Shown here piece after piece: positions 34,401-46,926 of a DNA stretch of 64,000 nucleotides; the stretch's first letter is position 1; each line of letters starts with the position of its first letter. Position numbers and translations under genes: made by a program. Source of the DNA: Sclerotinia nivalis (Eukaryota; Ascomycota; Leotiomycetes; Helotiales; Sclerotiniaceae). The notes below the pieces were generated by a model. That model saw nothing but the letters and a program-made list of their open reading frames with translations, ran no database searches and was not told the origin of the DNA. The DNA lies in NCBI GenBank assembly GCA_029531795.1, contig JAPEIS010000003.1:1674001-1738000 (forward strand). The letters run 5' to 3'.

Positions 34401-37400
34401 TAACCAGAGAGTTGAGATAGCACGTATTAGAAAGATTTTTCAGGCCAACATAACCAGTTGGGGATCTGACAGCCTTCGATCTTTCATATACAATTTGCAT
34501 GTCGAAGAGATATGGGTCAATGGCCCTGTGCTCATAAGGAGCGACTTCTGACAGTAGCTGCAATAATTCTTTGTACTGGGTAATGTCGTCTTTGACTAGA
34601 GCCAATACAGTCTCTCCCATGGTATGTCGAGTTTTAGAATTTATCACTGGGATTTTTTGGGCAATAAGTCCATCGCTTCCAATATCATCTTCGGTCGAGA
34701 TGGTAGGAAACAAACGTCTCTTGAAAATATGAACTCCTAGACCTCCGCAGGACAACTTTTGTTCTGGTTGCTTCATGCTAATCACGGCATGATGCAACAG
34801 ATTGACTAAGCCTTGAGTAACCATATCAACGGCTTCGGGTACGCCAACATCTTCACAGTTGTCGTGATGGAGGAGTAGCTCACCCCACTCTCGTGCGACT
34901 GTGACAAGATCTACATCGACTGCTGTCTCCAACAATCTTTTAAATATCGTCAGTGCAAGTAGAAACGTCTCCTCACACTGTTCAGGTCTCTTGGCAGCCT
35001 CGGGAATCAATTTGGCTACTATCGGCCACAATGTGATAGCAACCTCCGATGGGGAAACATGAGCTGGGTTGGGATTGAAGGTACATTTGCTCGTGATGTG
35101 TTTTGAGATGGCTTTTCGGACAAATGGTCGAAGATCCTCCAAGAGAAGGTTTTGAAGGAGATCACTGCCATTGAGATGGCGAACAAAGGTACTCCACAAA
35201 GCAGAATTCTGAATGGCAACCTCAAGTAAAGCCTCAACACTAGTCCATATCAGATGAACCGAGGTTTCTCTAGCCGTTACTAATTTGGCAGCATATAGTA
35301 AGTCTAGGAGACGTTTCAAAAGCTTGTCGTTGATGCCAACCGTCGATGATGCAGGTAGAGCTGGGTCTATGAGGTATTAGCTGATGATTTCTCGAGGGAA
35401 TAAATTATCATTACCTTTAAGAAGTGATGCCAAGCTGCTGATAAAATGCATGGCTAGAGTTTCTCTAATTGTTTGCGGTGCACAACTCTCAAGGAATTTC
35501 GGATCTGAGATCGCAGCGACGAGTAAAATCATCGCTCGATCAAAAACAGCAGTATCAATAGATCCCTGCATGGGTTAGTCAAGACCTCCCCAGGGAAGAT
35601 GGATTACAAACCTTTGAAGACTGAGAGGAAATGTATTGCTTCAATCCATACAAGCCATACAGAGCTTTGTATGGTTGCCCGAGTGGGAATATTTCGGTAT
35701 ACGGGACGGTAGAATTGCTAAGATCCTGTAGCACTCTGTCGTAGACTGGAAATTGAATGAGGAATGAGTAGATCTGAGAAACGTTAGGGATTATAACAGC
35801 CCGTTAAATGTCGATTACACATACCTTTTCCGCCAAATTTTCTTGCATGCCAAGATAACTCCAAATTTGATCGAACTTTCTTGTAATTTCCAATTGGAGA
35901 GGACCATTGTTGCTCGGCAATTGAGGATCTGTTTCATCACGGCGTTTGACGAGAACAAGGCCATTCATATTGAGACTCTCCACAGACTTACACAATTCAG
36001 CGTCATCGTGCATGAACTCCTTACCACTGTAAAATACCCTGCAAGAAGTAAAATCAGTCTCCTTTTGCAGTTTTGCAACTAATGTAGCAGCTGTGTCTTT
36101 CGCGCCTATCGTGAGTTTCTTTATACACGAAGTAGTTTCATCAAATGCTTGGTACATGATCGTAAGAGAAGTTCCCTCGACGGTATCCGATGGTATGCTG
36201 ACAGCGGACCGCAACTTTGGAGTGGCAAAGTGTGCGTGGCTTGAATATGCCGCGAGAAATGTTTGCAGAGCTGCGAGTGATCGAATGAAAAGCAATTCCT
36301 GTTCTTGAATCTGAAATTCTGGAATCACTATAACCATATCTTCATCATCTCCCCTAGCTCCATCAGTACTAGAGGTCTTCAATTTACCTGCAGCATCTGC
36401 TAATTTGTCCAAACACCGCGTGAGAAATGCTAAATGTAGTTCCCGTGTCTTGAAGTGGGGCAGACTACGGATAAAGGGACCCACGTAAACACCGACAAGC
36501 TCTTGTATGGCCTGTTCATAGACTGTTCCTTGAGGGGCGCTTTCGATTATCCGCCATAACTGCTCCATGGCGAGGAAGTCAAAGGATAGATCTAGCTTAA
36601 CATTCTCATCTTCTTGAGACTCCTTTTCTTTCTCCTCTAGCCAGAAATAAACCCCACTCTTCACAAACAGCAAAGTTCCATCTAAGAAATGATTAGGCTC
36701 CAGATGTGGCAGATAATTCTGAAAGCAAATGGTAAGGTATCTGTTGGAAAACTTTGCTTTCTGGAAAGCCTTGTTCAAGATTTGCCATCCTGCTAGGCGG
36801 TCGGCTGTGTCATTTGACTGGGATCCCACCAACAAATTCCAAAGTCGTGTGCCAAGTTCGGCATTGATAGTGTCCGGATCCATCAGAATGATTTGTAGTA
36901 AAATCTCACGACGGGCAATGTTGGCAGGGCTATCATAAGCAAGAGAGCGATTTCCAGCTATATTCGATTCAAGTTCATCGACCATCAATCTTGTAAGGCC
37001 ATGTTGAGTGGTCAGTGTGTGAAGATCCGGCATCAAACTTTGATGAAGCAATGCACTGACGACACATATACTGCCAGGGGCGGTGGCCGTTTTGTCAGAG
37101 ATGTCCTTGATACAACTCAGGTAGATATCTGTGCGTGCTTCCTGACCAGGCCCATGAACAAGCAACTCGCGTAGGTGACTTGCAGCAAAATTTTGGATCT
37201 CAGGATAACCGTTCGGGCAGTCATCGCTGATAATTGATGACTCTCGAATCAGACGGACGCATATGTCATAGGGAGGAGCGTCGAGATCTCTACGACCTAC
37301 CTTGCTTGAAAGTTCTCTGAAGAGGTGTTCGCAGAACTCTCTCATTGCGACAGTGAACGCTTGTACTGGTAGGGCAGCAACTTTCTGACAAATGTAGAGG

Positions 37401-39444
37401 CACGCTGGGTACTCGTGTAAGTTAAGGACTTTCTTCATCATTCTGAGAATGGCCTCCACAACCCTTGGATCCTGGCTCGTTATCACCGTCTGCCAGATGA
37501 GATCGGTTTGCTCGTCCTCGTACGTTTTCGTTACTATTAGAAAGCCGACGATGTTGCTGCTTTCATTGATAATTTCGGGGTGAGATCCAATACCGACAAT
37601 GTAGTTAATTAGCTTATGTTGTAATACTAACTTCGCAAAGTGAAGAAGAACTAAGCCACCACTTGGGGGCGCTTCCTTTGATCGATAAGTACTATGAAGA
37701 TTTAAGAGATCTGCACACATGGTTGTCACACCAACCACTCGAAGTTGCATCTGAGTTGATGTGATAAGTTTTTGAAGGACGAAAAACTTCCACTCGAGAG
37801 CCATGGCCTTGGAAAGCAGTGCATCGGGAAGATCGGGGCAGATCTTTCTATGTATTTCAATTCGAACTTTCGCTATTCGTGGGTTCCACGATGCCGAGTT
37901 CCACAATATCTGCGTTAGACATTGAAGATGCGTATTTGCAGCTTCAGGTGTGAGAAACGTGACATTTTTCTCAATGATAGAGTCCAACGCTGAAGACATG
38001 AGATTGAAATAGTCATATCCATGGGCGAGTCTCCGGCTAGCGTCGTCATAAATATCGGATGCTGATTGTCTCTTAACCACCGCAGCAACAGAATTCATCC
38101 TATCCATCAATTTTGACGGCTCGGAAAAATTCTCAAATAGTCTTGGACAGTTTGGGATGAACCGCAACTGCCCTTCGACGAACTTGGTCAGAGCAAGCAT
38201 CGATCCGCCCCCATCCTCAAAATAAGTTTGAAGCTCGGCAGTATCTTCATCCCACTTCCAGTTGTAATGGGTTTCCAAACTTCTTCCAATGTGATTTGGT
38301 TCTGAATTGATCTTTTGTAGGTGAGAATAAGTGTGGAGAAAATGTGGGGACACGAGCTCCGGTATTTGGTCTGTATCATATGATAATGATTTGACGTCCA
38401 TTGCGAGGAATCTCCCGGAAAGTTTGGCGTACCGGTATAAGAAGTGGGCTAAAGATTTGCAACGCGAGTTAAGTCTGTTCATAAAGTTTCCAAAATAACG
38501 ACTACCATAAAGTTAGCTCAGAGTGCCCTCCGTCATTGCAGGTATGGTATTACAAACCTTCGACAACTCAATGCCCATATCATATCTGGAAATGCAAGCC
38601 AAAAGTCTCTATGTCTGGTGAATGCGTTATGCAAGCGATTATCTGAACCGGCGAAACGAAGAAAATCATCTATCCAGTCACGAAGTCGATCAAATAAATC
38701 CTCAGTATCAATGGCATCTACAATGGTTGTTAAATATTTCCTTTATCTCATGGTTGCGCAAGATTCCTTACCGAATTGCAAGATGTGTAAAACCTTCTTG
38801 AGTGCCTGAAGCATGTTTTCTCCGCGACGTTGAGTAGGGAAGTGATTTAGAGGGTCAGGAAAGACTTCCTCCTCGTCGATAATACCGAGAGTTGGGCTAC
38901 GCTCAGGATCATCAGAACTGATAGGAACGAGTTCAACCTCTGGACTTCCTTCCATCGCGGAAGGAGAGGAAGAGGGGGTTTCAATAACTGAAGCTGGCAC
39001 AGTTGAAAGTACATCGCTTTCGGATTCAATACTAATTCTGGCACCTTCGTCGTCCACAATGTGTGTCATTTTCGATGGAGTATTAGGAGAAGGCGAGCTG
39101 GAGTATATCGATTCTAAAGGAGGTTGAGGAGTCCGCAGGTTGATTGTAACTCGACTGGATGTTGGTCCAGTTTGTGATTGCGCCGTGTTAGGTCGTGTCG
39201 GAGTGCTTGGTGGAAAAGGATCATGAAGAACATCTGAATCATCTTTATGTGACGACATCGAATCGGGTGGAATATCTGAAGCTTTAGTCGTATCAACCGA
39301 CCTACTTCTCGAGCCACTTCTGGAAGTCTTTTGTCGCTTTCTCGCAGAATGTTGTTCGTTGTCATCGAATGGAAGTGGATGTGTCGAACAAGGCTCTGAT
39401 GAGACCGCACGTTCTGGCGACGACTCTACTGGATCTTGGTCCAT
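31461..39444 (-). CDS. giant ubiquitin-specific protease (USP9X/USP34-type, peptidase C19)
   Basis: Seven exons read from the minus strand: 39444-38772, 38717-38558, 38501-35825, 35773-35612, 35565-35415, 35366-31716 and 31663-31461. They join without a frame break to 2558 aa. All introns are 46-56 bp and GT-AG. Residues 1-220 are disordered, Ser/Pro-rich with a basic RKRQK patch. A very long helical-repeat region follows, then a ubiquitin-like segment in the C-terminal part of exon 3 (KKLTIGAKDTAATLV, CRVFYSGKEF). The catalytic domain has the Cys box GLKNLSNTCYLNSL (nucleophile Cys1590) and the His box GTAETGHYYSYIRER (His1840), with a CEAC zinc-ribbon cysteine pair and EFNDDSV. The C-terminal about 600 residues are helical. 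Such enzymes remove ubiquitin from endocytic and signalling substrates; the substrate here is unknown. All catalytic residues are intact. A start 35 codons upstream would be non-ATG. Confidence 0.9.
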
Positions 39445-40857
39445 TTGGTAGGGTTTGAGAAATTGAATGAATGCGATGGAAGCTGTCCAGAACAGCAGGA
39501 GCCGTAGCGACCGAAAGTTTTCGTAATCCTTCACGCAGCTAACAGCCAAGGAAGTCGCATATGATTATAATTTATTGAATTGATATTCCCCGCACAAGAA
39601 GGTGAATTTGGTAAGTATTTGAGAATTAACCTTGAGGTACACCGGTATGACGAGGTGAGAGGGGTAGATTTCGTATGGCGAGAATTATAAGGTTGAAATA
39701 GTTTATGCGATTAAGATGTAGTATTGGGAGTTGAAGCTACACGTATTAAACTTTTCCTGGTAAAAACCTGCGGGTGGTATGTGAAAGAAAAGAAAGTGAT
39801 TGTGGTGTTGTGATGTGTGTAAATGTGTGTGTACCTAGAGAGAGGAGGAAGAGTCAAGGTACGCAGTTACGTAGTTTTACGATCAACCGATTGATTTGAA
39901 GGTAAGGTAAGGTAACAACAGTACTTCTAGGTTACATAGGATGAATATTAAAGAAAAAGTGTTCTCGTTTTTCCTTATCAAGCAAATCAATCCTTTTAAG
40001 TATAAAGTACAAAGATTTGAAATGTCAGAAACTTGGGAATTAAATTATTAAAAGGAAGTTTTTTGTTGTGAAATAATTTTTGGGATTTTGGATGGATGGA
40101 TGATGATGGTGGATGGTTTTACTCTTATCGAAACTAAATTTCGAGCTTTCACTTCAACGCCCCACTAAATTCATGGCGTGTGTATAAAGCAGCAACGTTG
40201 AATCGAGGCAGCAGTTTTCTATGAGAAATTGATAGGTAGGGAGGGATAAATACCGAGTAGGTTATTCATTTAAATATCAATTTCCATTCAGATATTGATC
40301 TATGAATTGATAATGACTTATTAATGAATGATGATTGGATGGTATAATGTTTTGAGAATTGCGATTTGCATGTTGTAGTACTACCTATTCAAGTTCAATT
40401 ATCCTTCAACATGTATAGGATTATAGGATTATAGGATTATTCACCAATCGCAAGAATTCCATCTAAAAGTGGCAAGGAGTTCAAACTTCGTCGCCCGCCA
40501 TATGTGTACTTTCGCCTGAGGCATTCACACATTTCGCGTTTCCACTAAACCCAATCTTCTTTGGTCTACAGCTAACCTTATTTTACCCCTCCAAATTTTG
40601 ATACTAAACGGTTTCTAGTTGCGGTGATTGATATGTGAAAATCTGGATCATAATACTAGGTATCAATCAAAGCTTCACTATATACAAAAATCACATGATC
40701 GAATCGATTTCGATCCCTTCACAAAATAATTACCTAGTGCCTAGCAGTCATAAGACATCAATTTTCACAATCGGTCTACTAGGTATCCACAGCTTAAGAA
40801 AAGCTTCCGCTAGCTACCTTCCTCCAATACTCTCACCTCTCTGGAAATAAAAAGAAA
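39445..40857. promoter_or_regulatory. divergent upstream region, USP / POP3
   Basis: A 1.4-kb spacer with GGTAAGGTAAGG (39900-39914), GGATGGATGGATGATGATGG (40092-40111) and three AGGATTAT copies (about 40418-40440). No gene is supported; the small plus-strand frame at 40635-40850 looks like leader. Confidence 0.45.
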
Positions 40858-41829
40858 ATGGATAATAAGAAAACTAAAACTATTTATCAATTGGATACCC
40901 CATTCACTACAGTTCAATGGTTGGTAAACATTCACCATCACTTTGTATTAATACTAATCTGAAATCCTAGGCCACAAATATCCTCCAAAGACCAGGAAAC
41001 CATAGTTGAACTTCTATGCAGGTGTGTAAATATTCTGATACATAAGCACACCCTGGAATTGTATTTCTGTCGCTGATTTCTGTCCCAAGAGAATTCTTAA
41101 CATCATCAATTGAGACATAAAGGCAGAGAGTTCTGCAGTCCACCCAAGAATCCTTTGCGGCAATTTCAAGCTAATCGCAAGGCTGACCATCTTTTTAGTA
41201 TATTATCACCAATTGGATCATATCGTTCCAATCACATTATTACATCTAAAGGAAAAAGAAGTAAGAAACGCAAGAGAAGAGACTCAAAGGCAGGAAATGA
41301 GAAGTCCTCAGAAACTCCTCCACCACCCGAAATATCTTCCTACATTGTTACAGGGCTCAACAGTATCCATCGAATGCTAGAAGAATCGTCCAAAAACGGA
41401 CTGGACACTAAAGCAAATCCCGATAATCCAAAAGCCGAAACTCGCCCCCGAACCAAGGATGTCTTCAGCTTCGATTGCCATTTCTCAGCCATATTCGTCG
41501 CCCGTTCCAATCAGCCCCCAATCCTCAACTCCCATCTCCCACAAATCATCGACACAGCCTCAAAAGCACATCCTATCAAACCATCCACAAGATTAGTACA
41601 ACTACCCAAAGGATCCGAAACTCGAATAGCCGCAGTACTCGGTCTACCAAGAGTATCATTCCTTGGGATTCTCGACGATGCACCAAATTCTAAGGCTCTG
41701 CTTGATTTGATTCGAGACTGTGTGGAGGAAATGCAGATACCTTGGTTGGATGAGGCAAAGAAGGCAGAGTATTTGGTGACGAAGATTAATTCGATTCAAA
41801 CTTCGATAGGGGCTGTGAAGGCTAAATAA
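40858..41829 (+). CDS. POP3: RNase P / RNase MRP subunit Pop3
   Basis: Exons 40858-40919, 40971-41021 and 41139-41829 give 267 aa. The N-terminus MDNKKTKTIYQLDTPFTTVQ is followed by exon 2 (ISSKDQETIVELLC) and the Pop3 block LFSILSPIGSYRSNHI with a basic SKGKRSKKRKRRD patch. The later part (IVTGLNSIHRMLEE; HPIKPSTRLVQLPKGSETRI; LGLPRVSFLGILDDAP) resembles the L7Ae-like fold of fungal Pop3. Pop3 is an essential protein of the RNase P and MRP ribonucleoproteins, acting in pre-tRNA 5' processing and pre-rRNA cleavage. Intron 1 uses a GTTGGT donor, slightly unusual, but the alternative GTAAAC donor four bases later shifts the frame into a stop. Confidence 0.82.
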
Positions 41830-42714
41830 AAGAGGAGTATAGGAAGTCGAAGCTGTATTATGAATGTCCAAATTTAATAGGCAATTTTGGACTACAATTT
41901 TTGAATATTTAGCACAAGTCGGGCGATTCAGCACCTGTTCACCCATGCTGCCGGGAAATTAACATTCCCTCATCCCAAGGACTTCACAACACCCATCAAA
42001 AGTAACCAAGTTGCAGGACGCATAACTTAATCTCTCGATCTCAACAACAACAACCATACTGCAAAACCATAACTCGAGCCAATATCACCCGGAAATAATC
42101 CTCAAAATAGATACCACATTCTAATTCAAAAACATAACAAACACACTTCAAATGAGCATTGTACAAAAATCCGCAGTGAGAAACCCCGCACCATCCAATG
42201 CTCTACATAAATATTTGCCAATTTTCATTTCCATATTCATTCATATTCATCCACTTCTCTGGTGCTCTTAAACAAGCTCTACTATTCGTTATATATATAG
42301 TACCTAGTGAGTTATAGTTTGAGTATGAGCTTGATTTTGATTTCACTCATTTATTGCTAGATATTCATGTGTGCTTATTTACTTCCCTTGTTGTTTGCAG
42401 ACGCTTGTGCCTTCATAATTTCCATCTTTCAATGAGCTCGTCGTTTTATGCAGATGCTCATGACTTCATTACTTCCATTTTTCCTTGGTCATTTTGCCAT
42501 TTTGCCATATTCTTTTGCCCCCTAGAAGTATACAACAATCGAATCCTATCCTCCGATCAAAAATTCAACAATTCCCATTCAATTCAATTCATTCTGTTCA
42601 AAACTTTTCCATCAAAACTTTTAAGTCAATCATTCACAATTTCCCATCATTCCTCTCATCCCACCTCCCCTCCTCCTCCATCATCCACTCCCCGTTTACT
42701 CATCTTCCCACCAA
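41830..42714. other. intergenic, convergent 3' ends
   Basis: AT-rich, with ATTCATATTCAT near 42235-42250. No gene is supported. Confidence 0.5.
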
Positions 42715-43483
42715 TTACTCATCCCCAGCAAGCAACGTCTCCACCTTACTAACCTTCTCCTCAAAACGCTGCTCCTTATCCGTTCGCGTCCCTGCTCTAA
42801 TATCCGTCTGCACGCGCACAACCCCGTTTTGATGAACAAGTGTGTGCGCTTGACCTATTACGCGCATTACTTCGTCCCAGGTACCTTCTATGTTTCGGGG
42901 GAGGGAGGTTGTTAGTTTCGTTTGTGAATGTGAATGAAAGCGGGTAGGAAATGGGAAAAGGAGGGGGATGGGTAGGTGGGAAGAGAAATAAGATTTCTAG
43001 AGGGTGATATGGGTTATGAGAATTAGTTTGTGAGGATGTGTTGTGAATATTCACATATGTAATTAAATAGAACCATCTATCTGCACTTGCAAAAACCCCT
43101 TTATCGCCTCTCTTTAAAGTTTAAATTTCAACCCCATATCACATGGAAACAAGAAATCTAGAAATAAAAGAATGAAAAACATACCAACAGTAGTACCAGC
43201 AGAATGCATACTATAACTCAATCCACTAGCCTTCATCAATCTCTGAACAGCAGCTACTTCTTTGGATACTGAGGCTGTGGTGGTACCGATCTGGTGTTGT
43301 TAGTGGTGTCTCTGTGGAATTGGATGCAAGACAATATTGGGATAAGCGAAGGGGAGAAAGAGAAGAGAAGAGACGTAGAAGGAAAAGGAAAAGACTTACA
43401 GGAATCAAACAAAAATCCGCAATGGCTTTTGGGGGTGTAGGAATATTTGCATAATCGGTAGTACTAGAGGTTGAGGAAGACAT
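42715..43483 (-). CDS. UPF0045 / Ecm15-like thiamine-binding-fold protein
   Basis: Exons 43483-43400, 43290-43185 and 42887-42715 give 120 aa. Exon 1 ends ADFCLIP and exon 2 continues IGTTTASVSKEVAAVQ, so the ferredoxin-like strand is split by intron 1. KASGLSYSMHSAGTTVEGTW, VMRVIGQAHTLVHQNGVVRV and QTDIRAGTRTDKEQRFEEKV are the conserved blocks of the UPF0045 family. The yeast and archaeal members bind thiamine-like ligands as tetramers; the cellular role is not settled. Intron 2 is 297 bp, long for this window. Length matches the family (about 100-120 aa). Confidence 0.88.
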
Positions 43484-46400
43484 TGAGTGTATGTGTTAAC
43501 GTCGATTGACTTGATTCTTGGTATTTATCCTAGATATTCGGAATAGTGCAAGTTTTGAGTAGAGGTGAGTTTCTATGGCATATGGTGATGGGATATTGAA
43601 GTGAGTGAGGGATGAGAATGTTGCGAACTTGAGATAGAGATAGAGGTGAGAATGAGGACACGTGATAAGACACGATGCGGGGTATTTTCATCCGGAAGGG
43701 ATTTCATTTTCTTGGTGTGTTTGGATCTCTCTTCAATTTTTTTTATATCTATAGCTAGTTGTTATAAAGTATTGCGTAAGTATATTTATTATTGGAGCCT
43801 CAGAATCCCTGTCGTATATCCGTACTCAATATCGTTGATATAGCGTCTCGAATTATTCCCTCACAAGAAGGAAAATTCAGCATATGTTGAAGGGATCTAG
43901 GTCAAGATCTAAATCCCCATTAGGATCTCATAGTATGAAAGTATAATACTTCAACCAAGTGTATATTAGTTACTGCAAAGCCTCTTCATCCTATTTCTTC
44001 TCGTTTTTCTTCACCTCTCCTTTACTTTATCGCTTCAAATACTCTATTGTTTAGTTCTCGGCCCAGGTGTTCAATAGTCCGGACTGTAGGTCGATTGAGA
44101 TCTGTAGATGTCGAATCTTTGATCACTTTTTTGGGCATCAATAAGTTTATTATGTTTAATGTTTGAAGTCATTTCAGTGTTTGAGATCATTCCAATATCG
44201 AGGAGCCTCTCATGATGGAACTACAATCCGGATTCTGGACACACCACCTCGCCCTCCCCTCTTCCCTATTATCCTTTCTTCCCCATGCCTATACTCTGTT
44301 ACCTCAACAACCATGTCCTCAACCCCCCATCCAAAAGCCACTCTAAATATCTTCAACAGCACTGGCGGCTGTCTGAACAATGATCCCCTCAACGCATGAT
44401 ACACTTGTGAGGAACGTGGTTGACAATGTAGGGACTGTGAGATTTCAAATCTGACCATGTTGAGTTGAGTGCGGCATACAGGAATTGGATTTGTGAAGGG
44501 GTTGGCGATGTCGAAGTTTGTGGGGATGGAGGGAATGCAGGGTTGGGCGGGATTTTGGGGGGTATTTCTTTTGCTATCAAGGGGACTTTCGGGCGAAAAT
44601 GGATAGTAAAGGGGTATGCGGAGAATTATGGATGGTGTAGTTGATGATGTCGAGTGATGGGGATCTTAAACGAATGTTTCTGGCACTAAAATTGTCATCG
44701 AGAGCGGCAATAAGACAGTATGTATACATAGATATAGTGATAAATCATAATATAGTACAGAACACCTTAGCTTAATTCATGTCTTGAAGCAGAATAAGGA
44801 GGAAAGCACTGCCACCATCCAAATGTTGGCATCCAAACGTGTACTGTAGGCCAGGATCCAAGCACAATAATCGTGTACCGCTGCACCGGCAGACAGCCAC
44901 ACACATTGCGGTGGAAATTTAGGATTGAGTAGGAAAAATAACCATACAAATGCTTTAATGTATACTCAACAATATCAATATCGCATGAAACACACGATAT
45001 TTTCACTTTCCAACAACATAAATGCCGGAGGCTAGGCACCAAGGTATGCTTGTAATACTCCAGTAGTAAGTAAATAGAAAAGATGGGAATATCATGAATC
45101 GAAATTGGCACATTCCCTGAGAATGCAGGAAATGCTCCGCGAGTTTGTAGCGTGTGGAAGGAAAGTTTTCGATTGGCGCCCTCAACTCGCCCTTAACTCA
45201 CTTGGTATGATTAACTCAAGCACAGAGCCAAGTGACAAGATGTATAACGGTCTATTCGGATCTTCTTAGATAAGCTCTTAGTATACCTCAAAAAATCGAT
45301 ATCTTGAATCTAGAACTTCAATGAAGATTTATTTGCATGGATTGAATCGTTCGAATCTTTTAGATTGTTTGAATTTCTCAAATGGATCCAGTATTGAAAA
45401 TTGCAAAAAGACATTTGTTTTAAAAACTCCGAATAGACTACCATACAAAGGTATTCATCGAATGCATTTCATAAAGTTTGATATATCTTTTTGAAATTAG
45501 CACGTGATACGGGGTAAATTTCATTTCACTAGAAATGACATGCAGTCGGTGCGTGATCTTAAATTTATATCATGGCTTTTCCTACCAAACTTGTCCTGGC
45601 GTTGATTATCGCAATACTAGACGATTTTATCTAATCTCCTTGCGTCTTGCCAGTGAGCTATTTTTGATCCGCATCGATTTAAAATCGTGCTTCAGATAAA
45701 CCCATAAGCTAAACGGAAAATCGTTCATGACATAGGTACCTGACACCTCACCCCACGAAAGAAAGAATCATCGAAACTCGAAGATCCGGAGGAAAAGCTT
45801 GAGGCAGATGTTGTTTGATGAATTGTGGATTGTCTGATCTGATCTTAGATTGGGATATGGCAGAGTCGGGATAGAGTGGAGAAAGGGAAATTCTTAATCT
45901 CTTACGTTTGTTGATAGGGATAAGACGTGCGGACGAGGCAGATTCGTAGTTTTTCATTTGAAAGGTCTGATATACAATAGATGATCGAGAATGTTGAGAT
46001 TATTGATCTTTATCGATGGTATAAGCTTTATTAGTTTCCCGTCTGCTTATTTGATATCCGCATGAATTAGGTTTTCGGGAAAGGGGTATTCCCGATGGCT
46101 AAAGGCCGCATGTGGTCGTAATCAACATCTTCAGCCTTCTTCATTCCAGCTTCATCCACCCGGTTGCTTTGGCAGCTGGACAGCTCAAGCTGATCTGCAT
46201 CTTTGAAGATCATTCTCCATCGTTGCGTGATAAAAGAAGCTTACATTAGTCAATTTAATTATTGTCCTCGTCATCTTTTGAAACTTTGTGAGGTCGACTT
46301 GTACTCTGTTGGTCAATGCATTGATTTTCAACGCCCTGTTCAAGGATAAAAATAGAAATGACTAGGAAGATTTTCATCACCTCACAACTTCCAGCCAACT

Positions 46401-46926
46401 GATTTTTAACATCCTCGCTCTCTCACCAACCTCAAACTTCAATATGAACGATCTGACTACCGATATATACAAGCATCACCCGGTGTGCCATCCTTTAACA
46501 TCTTAAAACCTAGGCTTTTACATCGTTTCATGCAGATCTAGAAGAAGTGTTGATTGGAAGTTCTCCTTTCCAGCTCTTACTCCGTACTCAAATACGGATA
46601 AGGTCCACTTTTCCAAGACTCGTAATGTTGCTGGCTTACGACAATCTCAAGAGAATTGAAAGAGGCAACGAGGCGCAGTAATACGTAAAGTCTTCCGTGG
46701 TTTTCATATATGCGTAATCTATTAACCTTCATCAAAAGTTCTCCATACCTTTGAAGCCTCTTTCTTTACGAGATTTTATTTATTTTTTGGCATTTAATTT
46801 TTTTCACTTATTTGTTGTTGACCACATGTGTTGTTTTCTTTGTCTTATTTTTTGAAAAGCAACACTCTTTCGACTGAAGGATTCTTATCTCCTTATCGCA
46901 ATATTAATCCCTTTACTCCATCAAAT
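43484..46926. other. 3.4-kb intergenic region
   Basis: No well-supported gene. At 44312-44400 there is a 28-codon ATG frame (MSSTPHPKATLNIFNSTGG...) followed in another frame by protein-like codons to about 44610; this might be a decayed gene but cannot be assembled. A 69-codon minus-strand frame is listed separately. Confidence 0.45.
45748..45957 (-). CDS. possible small protein, unrecognised
   Basis: An ATG-initiated frame of 69 aa (MKNYESASSARLIPINKRKR...), basic, with no signal peptide or membrane segment. It ends at a GTGAGG, which could be a splice donor rather than the true end. No family is recognised. It may be chance; it is isolated in a long intergenic region. Confidence 0.25.
   Translation of the reverse strand: MKNYESASSARLIPINKRKRLRISLSPLYPDSAISQSKIRSDNPQFIKQHLPQAFPPDLRVSMILSFVG

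Noticed and set aside
44312..44610. Protein-like fragments (MSSTPHPKATLNIFNSTGG, later GFVKGLAMSKFVGM)
   Set aside because: They are in different frames with no usable splice sites; possible relic only.
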